This document shows, one piece after another, positions 1 through 9,161 of a stretch of 64,000 nucleotides of DNA. Below the pieces are notes generated by a model that was not told the DNA's origin, ran no database searches, and saw only the letters and a program-made list of their open reading frames with translations. Each line of letters opens with the position of its first letter. The first letter of the stretch is position 1. The DNA is taken from NCBI RefSeq assembly GCF_020509005.1, contig NC_063012.1, forward strand, positions 7,440,001 through 7,504,000. Direction: 5' to 3'. The stretch is from Fulvia fulva (lineage: Eukaryota; Ascomycota; Dothideomycetes; Mycosphaerellales; Mycosphaerellaceae). A program made the position numbers and the translations under genes.

Positions 1-2000
1 CCTAGGTCCTTCGAGGTATTAAGGGCAATTACGTTACTCGCTATTAAGTCGAGTACTTCGTCGGCTATAGGGTACGGCTATATAAGGCTTTCCTAGGAAG
101 GGTAGTGTACGTTAAAGTCTCCTACTACGATATAGTACCCTTGTCTCTTAAGCGTACTATCTAGGTGTTTATAGACCCCTAGGTCGCGGTTAGACCTCGA
201 GGCTAGCGGTTGTATATATAGGTTGTGTATCTAGGTGCTACCTACGTAGAGGGAGGTAATATCGCCCCCGCCTTCTTTGTCTACGTAGTACACTACCTCC
301 TAGTCGGATTCTAGTATGTCCTTACTAATATAGAAGCACGTACGGGGTCTACCGTCGCCTCGTAGGTATGTCGTATAGCCTAGTAACTTATAGGTCGTTA
401 GTCTCTTATAGTACGGGTTCATCTATAGCTCCTAGATTATAAGGACGTAGTAGACGCGCGGGTCCGCCTCGTGTAGGAAATGGTTCTAGACTATATCCTT
501 GCTATAGTTAACGTTATACTAGATAATACTAAGCGTGTCGAGGCTAGTTATCGGCATCGATAATCATTTCCTCTATATCGTCCTATATCCTACTGCCCTA
601 TACGTCCTAGTCTACGCCTATCGGCTATGTACTAAAGGGGAGCCGGGCCTAGTTAGATTCCCTCGCCGTAGCTAGTAGAGCACGTGGCCTCCCGTACGCC
701 CTAGGTTACGTATCCTTTATATCGTTCTCGGCCCTAGGGCGCTTATACCCGACCGCCGCTAGTTAGTTCCGGTATTAGCTAGCCTTACGGTCGCCGTAGA
801 ATCTTAGGGCGACGGTTCTGTTTGTGATTGCCTTGTTTTTCGCTAGTTTCCGCTATAGGCATTCCGTACTATACGATAGGTAGTGCCCCGGACAGTTCGC
901 GTACCGTCTCGTAGTCGATATATAGTCCCTAGACATATAGTCTCCTATACAGTTCGAGTAGGCCTACTTGTTTATACACGTATAGGTTTGGTGTCTATAC
1001 TGTTAGTATTTGAAGTATTAGAGGACACGAAAGGATAAGGAGTGCTTTTCTACTATCTTAAGGCTATATTACTAGACTAGGCCTTGTTCTATCGCTAGAT
1101 CCGCCGCTTTCGTGTCTTATAGCTATACTATTAGCGCCGAGGCCTTCTTGCCTTCTAGCCATTTCCTATAGAGCTAAGTCGCCTTCTAGATTAGAGAGTT
1201 AAGAGTGACCGGGTTGTCCTCTTAGAGAGCGCGTAGGTGACCCTAGTTAGTTAGGTCAAACTCCTTAGGTATGTCGTAGACTAGGATCGTAAATTGTTTT
1301 GTTAAGACCTTTGCTAATGCCGTAACCTTAGATACCTACTGTAGCTGTGCCTCTAGGTACCTCCTAGTAGTAGTAGAGCTAGTATAGATCTATAGAGTAC
1401 CGTTAGACTATTAGTTCACTACGACCACCCCTAGTTAGTTAATTCGTTAGGCGAGCTCCTTATTCGATAGCTTCGTAACTTCGGCCTAGTCTTTCTTTAC
1501 TATAATACGGATCGTAACTATATCGTACGTTAGGCGGGGGCCTAGTATCGATGCCGCGACCGATGCCTAGCTATAGGGGTGTTAATTCCGGGTGGCCTTA
1601 CTAATCGCCTAGGACGTCGTCCTCATTTCTTATTGCCCTCGGTAATACGACGGTATAAGCGCCGTGCGTAGCTAAGTGATTATTACCTATAGAGACCGGT
1701 AAGGGAGCTGATCGTTAGTTTCTATACTTTTTGCGTCCTCTATAAGTTGCTACTAGTTGTCTTAGGGGGGCTTCGCCTATAGGGCCGTAGGCGCCGTTAG
1801 TACCGTAGCCTAGGCTACTATTACCTAGGAGTTACCTAATGTAGCTAGGTACCTCCGCGGCGTTTAGAGCTAAATAAATAGTGTGAAGAGAGCTTCAAGC
1901 TATCTAGATTAAATAAGGTAGAACTCCCTTAGTCCTAGGGGCAGTGGCCTGCTTTGTATATCGTTAGAATGGCCTTAATAAGAGCTTTCGAATGTGTCGT
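1..2000 (-). mobile_element. LINE A copy A0, 5' part (ORF1 and endonuclease remains), RIP-degraded
   Basis: This is the 5' part of a LINE A element read on the minus strand; its 3' part lies beyond the left edge. The same sequence recurs at 11,731-12,690 and 45,445-47,340. Reading leftwards from 2,000 one meets the element's 5' end, a gag-like ORF1 with cysteine-knuckle remains near 850-970, then the start of an AP-endonuclease-like domain below about 540 (a QYNVN-type start and a RTCFYISK-like stretch, best read in the copy near 45,750-45,990). All frames are broken by TAG and TAA at positions expected for Trp and Gln codons, as RIP causes. The 5' end (…TGTCGT) is shared with copies A2 and A4. 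Confidence 0.75.
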
Positions 2001-2006
2001 TATATA

Positions 2007-5000
2007 GATAGATATTTTATTAAGCTGTTGTAGTGCCCTTTGGCCTATGTAGCTATACTATCTTGTTTTCGTATATATAGAGGGGAAACCGTATTAGTGA
2101 AAACCCCTCCTCCTTTCCGCCTGTCTTTTCCTCCTAGTTGTTGTCTTAATTTTCCCTTATTAGGGGTACGCTAGTGTTATAGGCCTACCCTAATGACTAC
2201 ACTATCTACTACCCCCTAGCTTCCGCCTCTTGTCTATCTACTCCTCCGTCTCGCTAGCGAGGCTAAACTACTAGAGGTATCCCTACTATAGTATCTACCG
2301 AGAGATTCGGCGAATGTTGCCTTTGTCCCTAATGATTGACTTATAGTCTCTCCTTCCCGCTTAGTGCCTCCAATTTCCCCTACCTCTCGCCTACTACGGG
2401 CATCGTAGTAGTATATATTCTAGGTTTTACGATAGGTAGCCACACTAGTAGGCTAGGCTATAGATGTCTAGTACGCGTCTTCTAAATAGGTAGGCCCTTA
2501 ACCTAATGTGTTCGGACCTAATTTGGATCGCTATGCTTGCCTCGGCCCTTATTAGGTCCCTATATAGCTAGTAATTATGTCTCTAGAAGGCTCGGAGCGC
2601 TATCGGGCCTATTGTCTTAGGGGGCTTCCTTTTCTAGTCCTACTCCTATAGGTAGCTCGCTATCTATTCCGCTAGGCTTTAGGTCTTAGCCTTGCTCCCG
2701 CCGGCCTAGCGAGTCCTACGCTCCTCCTCTTTTCGTGCTAGCCATTCGGTGCTTGTCTATATAGCCGTAAAGGTAGTAAGGTCATCCTCTTTTTAGCTTG
2801 TCCTATGTCCGGCCCCTCTCCGGTAGTGGCTTTCTATCTTATTCTTTGCCTTCTAGATCGTAGTTTGTACTAGGTAACCTGTCGTCCTTACCGCGTATTG
2901 AATTCTTATTCCCCGGATATACTAGCCGATTAGTAGTGTTCCTATCTCTATTTCTACCGTGCTTATTAACGTTGTCTTATATACGCCTAGTACCCTACGT
3001 AGGTTGCCTACCTATATCCTGTTTAGGGGTTGCTCTATCCGTTTCGGGATCGGCTTGCCTACGCCTCCTATTCCCTAAATCTATGCCCCGTATAGTATAG
3101 CTAGTCTGACGATCGCCTTATACATTACTCTTGCCTTATCGAATGTTGCTCCCTATATAGATACCGTAAGTCTCTTTATCGAGGCTTCGTTAACTTGTGC
3201 TCGACTCTAGGCTTTCTTAACCTATACATTCTAGCTTAGCTTCGGGTCGAGCTAGATCCCTAGTACTCGTAGCTCCGCTAATAGCTTTGTCTCGTAGCCT
3301 TAGATTCTTACCGCCGCCTTTATGTTATAGTATGTTCTCGCTTTACTAAAGTGTATAAGTTGGTACTTTTTAGGGGCAAACTAGGTACTATACTTCTTTA
3401 CCTACTCCTCGCATTTCTTGTGCCTATCTTCGAGGAGGCGACAGTTCTCTTCTGTCGAGTCTGACTAGGCTAGGATGTTTATGTCGTCTACGAACCCCGA
3501 TACTAAGGTTTACGGAGAGGTGAGTAGGGGGATTAGATTAGATATAAATATTAGAAACAGGATAGGGGAGAGAGTAGATCCCTAAGGTATTCTAGTCTCT
3601 GCCTTTACTAGGTCGGACGTATACCTTCCTAGGACTAGGTATGTCGTCCGTTCCTAGAGAAAGGAGTAGACGAACGTCGTTACCTACTAGGGGATGCCTT
3701 TCTACTATAGGATATATATTAGCCTTTAGTATAAGGCGTTATCGAAGGCTCCTACGATATCGAGGGATAGTAAGGACGCCGCTCGGTTCCTACCGTAGTG
3801 CTAGAGGGTCTGAATTTGCTCCGTAATTAGCTCTATTACTATTAGTGTCGATCGCTAGCTTCTTCCCCCTATTTATATTGCTAGGAGTACGTGGTTGTCC
3901 TCGGCTAGCTACGTAAGTCTCTAGGCTACTATCTTTTCTAGGACCTTCCCTATCGTGTTTAGAAGTGCGATTAGTCTATACGACTTGGGCTAAGTATAGT
4001 CCTCCTTCTATAGCTTACGTAGCACTACTGTCATAGACTCTCTATACGGCTTCGGGTAATACCCTAGCCGTAGGCACGCGGTAAACAGGTTTACTAGGCT
4101 CGGCGCAATCTCTTCTCTATACTCTTTTAGTAGTATGTTTAGTATCCTGTCTAGGCCTAGGGCTTTCCGTCCTTTTAGCTTACTTATAACTCCTATTACT
4201 ATGTTAGAGCTAACCGCCTAATCTATATCTAGGGGTTCCGGGTATATACTCGGGTCGATATCCGTAAGGTCTACCTCTACTTACGTCGAAAAGAAATGGT
4301 CGGCTAATACTTTTGCCTTACCCCGGGGCGTAGTCTAGGCAATCCCTTCGCGGTCTACGATTAGGGGGAAGTAAGGGGTTTGCTACTCTTTAGGTAGTCG
4401 TGCCTATTTAGTAAGTCTCTATATCTGTTCCGGGTTTTCTATAACGAGCCCGATCGTCGCTCTCTAGTCCTATAGCTTATCGCGTCTTATCTGTGCCTTC
4501 TTCTCTTATGTCGCGCGACAGTATTGCTCCTACGTCTCTTAGGTGTGCTCCTTCGTCTACTGTCGCCTTGCCCTTCTAGCCTCCCTTACCTTCGTAGAGC
4601 ATTTAGGGGTCTAGAAGGCCTTCTACTACGTTTAGGGCCGGAGTAACGGCGTATATTATTCCGCTACTTGCTATATAACCGAGGTAATCTGTTCCGCTAC
4701 TTGATCTAGCTAAGCTGTCGTCTCGAGTTCTCTATACTATAGTAGGTTCGCTATTAGGAAGCCTCTTATATCGTCCTAGCGTGCCTTCTTCTAGTTACGG
4801 CGTAGTTCGCTTACTAGCTCCTCTATCGCCTTCACCCCTAGCGTCGTTTGGATAGGGATATAGTCTAAGGAGGCTTCTAGCGCGTAGTTCGGTCGGTATT
4901 AGACTAGTCTCTCTTTAAGTTCTCGTAATAGAAAGTATAGGTCGATCGTGCTTATACTTATATAGGCCTTCTACGTCTCTATTCCCTTTAGTATTACTAA

Positions 5001-5328
5001 GGCCATTCCGTAGCGTACGGTTATATCTAGTAGCTTTTCCCCTAGAAACGCGTACGGGAGAGTAAATTCAAGTCCCTACCGTAGGTAGTAGAGGTTAAAG
5101 TCGCCGAGGAGTACTTACTTTATATCTTAGCTTAGGGTCCGCTCTAGGTAGGCGAGGGTTCCTAGTTCCCTACTCGTCCGACCCCGCGGTAGCGGGTTAT
5201 AAACGTTATAGATCTAGATAGGGCCTTGTGTCGTGTCGAACTAGATTAATGTTATATCTCCTAGGTTGCCCTACTACGGTAGTATAACCTTCTACGACTT
5301 AAGGTCTATAGTCTTGCTTACGTATATA
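2007..5328 (-). mobile_element. LINE C copy C1, 3' segment
   Basis: LINE C lies on the minus strand with its 3' end, a (GATA)n-type tail, at 2,007. Sequence to 5,328 matches the reverse complement of full-length copy C2 (12,691-17,817). A reverse-transcriptase GFVDDIN motif is readable on the minus strand near 3,480-3,505 although the frame is otherwise riddled with stops. C1 is split at 5,328 by the A1 chimera and resumes at 8,226. The whole of C1 is flanked by the 10-bp duplication TCGTTATATA (1,997-2,006 and 8,558-8,567), so it inserted at the 5' end of A0. Confidence 0.8.
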
Positions 5329-7147
5329 GATAGATAGATTTGTCATTCCCCTGTTCTAGGACCCTATCCGGCCTATGCAGGTATATATCTATTGTTATGT
5401 ACAAAGGGAAACCCGAATAGGTGAAAACCCTTCCCGCCCCCGACTACTCCTTGTCTAGATTAGCTTTCCCTCTGAACGTACGTAGTCCATGTCACTACCC
5501 CGTTAGCCCCCGCTCCTAGCCGGTCTCGTCGCGCTGCGTCGTGTCCTCTCTTCCTGCACTGCTCCTACTAGGCGGTACTGTTCTAGCCAGCCCTTCTCTA
5601 GTATCCAGTTCGTAATGCGCCGTAGGTCTTCAGCGTTATTAAGAAGTGCCCCAATCGTCCGGTTCCTCGCCTTTGCCATCCACTCCCCCCTTCCTAGCGA
5701 CCACCTCGGACAGACGAGGAGTGCGTGCCGTACGTTCTGGGAGCGATAGCCGCAGGGGCAGCTAGTATTCGTGTATCCTGGAACCTTCCTCCATGATAGG
5801 TACCCCTGGAGGCCGATGTGTTCGCTTCGCAGTTGGGTTGCTATGCTACTCTGTGCCCTCGTAAGGCGGTAGTGGATGAGCTTCGGGGGGTGCTTGACCG
5901 CGGATTTTGTAGCTGACCATTCCTTAGGTTGTCCCGCTGGCTGAGGGCGTCCACTATGCCCTACAACCTGGTTGTTCCACCTCTCTTTCCATAGTTGCTC
6001 TACAAACGATTTCTCACCTTCCCATTGTGTTGCTAGCTGTTCGTCCCTTGCCCGGTAGTTCGGCTCGTTTCCGGGTCGAATGCCCTTGTGCGCTGGTACT
6101 GATTCGCGGGCCCTTGCGACTGCACTGGCGATGACCTTCTGTACTGGGTACTGTGCCGACTTGCCTATGTAGGAGGTCCGTAGTCCCTGGATGTATAGGT
6201 CGATCGGCGGTATAGCGGTCTCGTGCTCAAGCATCCTCGTTGGTGTCGACTTATATGCCCCGGTGACCTTCCTTAGGCATTGGTTTTGGATCTTCGCTAG
6301 CGGCGCGACGAGTCCCTTCGATGGGCAGGCCCTCTCGCCTAAGGACCACACTTGGCTGCCATAGGTAAGGACTGGCCGTACAATAGCCGTATATAGAAGT
6401 CGTGACTGCCGGAAGTCCGCCCCCCATGTGGACGCAGTGAGCCTCTGGCATGATGCCATATTCTGTTCAGCTTTCCGTAATATTGCCTGTACGTGCTTCC
6501 TCCACCGTAGCGCCGGGTCCACCCATAGTCCGAGGATCCTGAGCTGATTTGCCGGGTTAGTCGTGTGCCCCTGTATCTGGATAGAAGCTTGCATATTGTG
6601 GAACCGTGGCCGGCGCGTAAAGTGTATCAGATTGTACTTTTCTGGGGCAAACCGAGCCCCGTGCCTCCTAGCCCAGTCCTCGCAGATCTTGTGCTTCTCT
6701 TCTAGTAGCCTACAGTTCTCCTCAGTCGAGGAAGACCACGCTAGGATGTTTGTGTCGTCTACGAAGCCGCTCGCAGCGGTGTTCTGGGATTCTAGGGCTG
6801 GGAGCAGCGTCGCCATAAAGAAGAGGAACAGAATAGGTGCTAGCGTTGAGCCTTGCGGGATTCCAGTGTGGACTGCTTGAAATGGGCTTCTGTACTGGCC
6901 GACCAGGATCGACGTACTGCGGTTTTGGAGGTAGGACCGTACGAAGTTGACAAGCCACTCAGGGAGTCCTTTCGACCTTAGGATGTAGAGAAGCCGCGGG
7001 TGTGACACGTAGTCGAAGGCTCCCGATATGTCTAGGCTAAGTAAGGAAGCCACCTTGTCCCTATTCTTATACCAGATGGCCTTTACCTGAGAGGTGATAA
7101 GTTCCATCGCGGATAGCGTCGATCGCTGTGGGCGCGCACCCATCTGG
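5329..7147 (-). mobile_element. LINE A chimera A1, LINE part (young, little RIP)
   Basis: This is the 3' ~1.8 kb of LINE A on the minus strand, with the (GATA)n tail at 5,329. It ends abruptly near 7,147 inside the RT domain, where every other LINE A copy continues with different sequence, and is joined there to segment S. The combined unit 5,329-8,225 is flanked by the 14-bp duplication TGCTTACGTATATA (5,315-5,328 and 8,226-8,239), so LINE and S were inserted together into C1. CpA and TpG are frequent here, unlike in the surrounding C1, so this insertion escaped or post-dates RIP. Confidence 0.85.
5503..7143 (-). CDS. LINE reverse transcriptase, 5'-truncated but open (546 codons)
   Basis: This is the C-terminal part of a Tad/I-like non-LTR retrotransposon ORF2, which copies element RNA into DNA at a nicked target. 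It starts inside the RT domain: a GARPQRST motif at residues 2-9, the first catalytic Asp in LDISGAFD near residue 38, GIPQGS at 94-99, and the catalytic FVDD box at 127-130, all intact. A CPC…H…C cluster near residues 459-477 resembles the zinc-binding C-terminus of these proteins. The endonuclease, ORF1 and the N-terminal RT part are missing, so the protein is not autonomous. The ATG is simply an internal Met beside the S junction. Compared with the dead copies at 9,162-10,610, 31,247-32,320 and 43,562-44,330 it shows almost no RIP. Confidence 0.85.
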   Translation of the reverse strand: MGARPQRSTLSAMELITSQVKAIWYKNRDKVASLLSLDISGAFDYVSHPRLLYILRSKGLPEWLVNFVRSYLQNRSTSILVGQYRSPFQAVHTGIPQGSTLAPILFLFFMATLLPALESQNTAASGFVDDTNILAWSSSTEENCRLLEEKHKICEDWARRHGARFAPEKYNLIHFTRRPRFHNMQASIQIQGHTTNPANQLRILGLWVDPALRWRKHVQAILRKAEQNMASCQRLTASTWGADFRQSRLLYTAIVRPVLTYGSQVWSLGERACPSKGLVAPLAKIQNQCLRKVTGAYKSTPTRMLEHETAIPPIDLYIQGLRTSYIGKSAQYPVQKVIASAVARARESVPAHKGIRPGNEPNYRARDEQLATQWEGEKSFVEQLWKERWNNQVVGHSGRPQPAGQPKEWSATKSAVKHPPKLIHYRLTRAQSSIATQLRSEHIGLQGYLSWRKVPGYTNTSCPCGYRSQNVRHALLVCPRWSLGRGEWMAKARNRTIGALLNNAEDLRRITNWILEKGWLEQYRLVGAVQEERTRRSATRPARSGG

Positions 7148-8225
7148 CAAGGAAGGAATCGTATTTAGCAAGCTAGCTACGAGATAAGGTGACAAGTCTT
7201 AACCGCGCTTTCCCACTCATCTAGCACCACCGTGTAGCCTCGTTTCGAGAGGTTAGCCCGGAGCAAAAGCTTCCCTCTACGCCCTCCCTCCCTGTTTGCT
7301 CCTTAAGCCAATATCCACCTCCATAGGCCTAAGCCCTTTAGTGCTCTCTATTGACCGACATGCGCATCCGTCCTCTCGGGCTGTACAGACAGTGTCAGCC
7401 GTCGCTGCCAGTGTACACCACGCCCCAGGTTTTGACGCCCTTCGCGTTACCGCAGCCTATCTCTAGAAAGCGGCCGTCCATGTCTCGCAGGTTTGCTCGG
7501 GGCACACACCACGCCGGGCAGCGTACTCCTTGCGTTTCCACCTACTAACCAATATGAAGTTCCTTATCACCCTGCCCTCGATCCTCCCCGATCACAGAAC
7601 TAATCCACTTGCATTGTACGTCTTTTCCCCGTCCTAACAGCCGTCTTTTCCTTGCTCAGGCTATCGTCTTTTCCTCGTCGCAATCTACCATGTCAGACTA
7701 GGTGCGTTGTGTAGCGGGACAGGCAGTGCCTTAGGCAAAACCCTCGTTCCCATACCGGGTGTTCAACAGGCCCTTATAGGCTTCGTCGCGTGTCCACCTA
7801 CCCACCGCATTGCCCGCTGGCAAACACCAGATTGTTTCGTAGTCCGCTCGACGCCGTTGTATAGTCCGCTCAGTTGTTGTTCTGTAGTCCGCTCGTCCAA
7901 TGTTCGTCGCTTAGCCCGCTCGGTTTGCGGTCTCCGGAGGTGAAAATTCTGCACTCATACCAGAGGTGTCCTGTCGAGCGTATAGGCCACGGTTCCGCGC
8001 CCTTCTTACACGTAGAAAGAAGAGGGACTCGCTCCCGACACGAGTACACGCTCGTCGGATGGTTTTCATACCCGTTTTGCTAGTAGTCCTCTGTTCGCCG
8101 CGGCTTCGCCTACGTTACGCGCCCGTCGCGCCCACGACGCTCTAGCGTGAGAATACTTGGCTCTCTCGTAGCTAGACGAGAGGTTCGTAGCCGACACCAC
8201 GTACAGGTGATTCTCGTCGTCGACC
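7146..8225 (-). repeat. Segment S copy 1: non-coding ~1.08-kb unit fused to LINE A
   Basis: This segment is unrelated to LINE A, B or C and recurs at 23,873-24,949, there fused to LINE B. Both copies begin and end at the same bases. On the + strand it runs from about TGGCAAGG to CGTCGTCGAC; in the LINE orientation the 5' end is at 8,225. I see no credible long frame. It carries three CGTCTTTTCC motifs at 7,619, 7,642 and 7,665 (23-nt spacing), four AGYCCGCTC motifs at 7,841, 7,863, 7,886 and 7,913, and a 7-bp hairpin (8,163-8,169 with 8,176-8,182). No poly(A) or Pol III terminator is seen at the junction. It most likely represents a captured RNA; its origin is unknown. Confidence 0.75.
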
Positions 8226-8557
8226 TGCTTACGTATATATATATCCTCGGGATGACGCCTCGTTAGCCCGCGATTACGGTGTAGTATCTCCGGTCATTAT
8301 AAGTAGCTAGGAGTCCTTCGTAGGGGTTGACCTATAGTTCCTATACCGCGATAACGTAGTGCCGTAGCGGGTCTAGCTCTTATAGAAAGTGGCGCTAGAC
8401 CTTGTCCCTACTTTTGTTTACGTTATACTGTACGATAGTAATGTCGTCGTATAGTATTATTCGTTATCCGTAAGGTCTATTTCCGTGCTAACCTACTATG
8501 TCTCCTAAGCCTATATCTCGCTATCCGGCTAGCCCTAGGGCCGCTAGGGCGCCTATA
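8226..8557 (-). mobile_element. LINE C copy C1, 5'-truncated segment
   Basis: This is the continuation of C1 after the A1-S insertion. It matches the reverse complement of C2 down to about 14,165, at the start of the endonuclease region. The 5' third of LINE C (ORF1) is missing, as is usual for 5'-truncated LINE insertions. It ends at the TCGTTATATA duplication at 8,558. Confidence 0.75.
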
Positions 8558-8956
8558 TCGTTATATAAGGATATACTAAAGGTAGTCGTAGACTTTAAGT
8601 ATAATAACCTAACTAAGTCTATACCGATTAACTTTTATTCGCTAGAAGATTAGATTCCGAATAAGACCTTAGTCGATATAAGGCCGGACGTAAACGTAAT
8701 AGATCTAGTACCTTAGTTAACCGTAATAGTATAGCCTCTACATAAAGGTAATAGCCCTATAGCTCTAGCTAAGGATAACTATACGCCTAATACTAACGAT
8801 AGCTATATTAAAAGGGTTTTAGTGACTACTTCTAGTAAGTTATTAGAGCTAATAGACGAAACGAATAATATAGAGGATTATAAAGCTTTCGTATTTACGC
8901 TAAGGGAGATTTGAGGATATACGCTTCGAGACGAAGGTATTTTAGAGGGGGGGTAG
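8558..8956 (+). pseudogene. LTR retrotransposon F, 3' coding remnant
   Basis: A plus-strand frame is readable for much of this stretch (around ELIDETNNIEDYKAFVF) with RIP-type stops. It runs into a G-rich polypurine tract (8,946-8,953) directly before the LTR at 8,957. This layout is that of the last coding part of an LTR element. I recognise no domain. It was the flanking sequence of A0 before C1 inserted. Confidence 0.5.
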
Positions 8957-9161
8957 TATCACGGCCGCTCCGTAAGTAAAGGATTCGAATCTAATCATGT
9001 GACCCCGGGTCACGTGACCCGGATGACTAAGCTCGGCCCGATATTGACGCCCGACACCTCGGCCTTTAAGTATAGGCCTCGTTCTTAGACTCTCTTCTCC
9101 CTTTAGCTATCGACTTCGTTAATACTATACCCTTATACTCTCGTACTATAGTCTCGTAATA
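8957..9161 (+). mobile_element. 3' LTR of element F
   Basis: About 205 bp follow the polypurine tract, beginning TATCAC (TGTCAC before RIP) and ending GTAATA (probably GTAACA). This is the same start and end pattern as the 198-bp LTR of element D at 50,155. It contains an 18-bp perfect palindrome at 9,005-9,022 centred on CACGTG. No partner LTR is present in the window, and the right flank is LINE A (A2). Confidence 0.55.

Noticed and set aside
3641..3826. A 61-codon plus-strand frame in LINE C1
   Set aside because: The element is on the minus strand here; the frame is a short antisense accident in RIPed DNA.
6563..6880. A 105-codon plus-strand frame
   Set aside because: It is antisense to the open LINE A reverse transcriptase. 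The plus-strand frames at 20,662-20,940 and 33,698-34,063 are the same kind of shadow over LINE B RT.
7763..7954. A 63-codon minus-strand frame in segment S
   Set aside because: It consists mostly of the repeated AGYCCGCTC motifs read in one frame and is destroyed in S copy 2; there is no sign of a protein.
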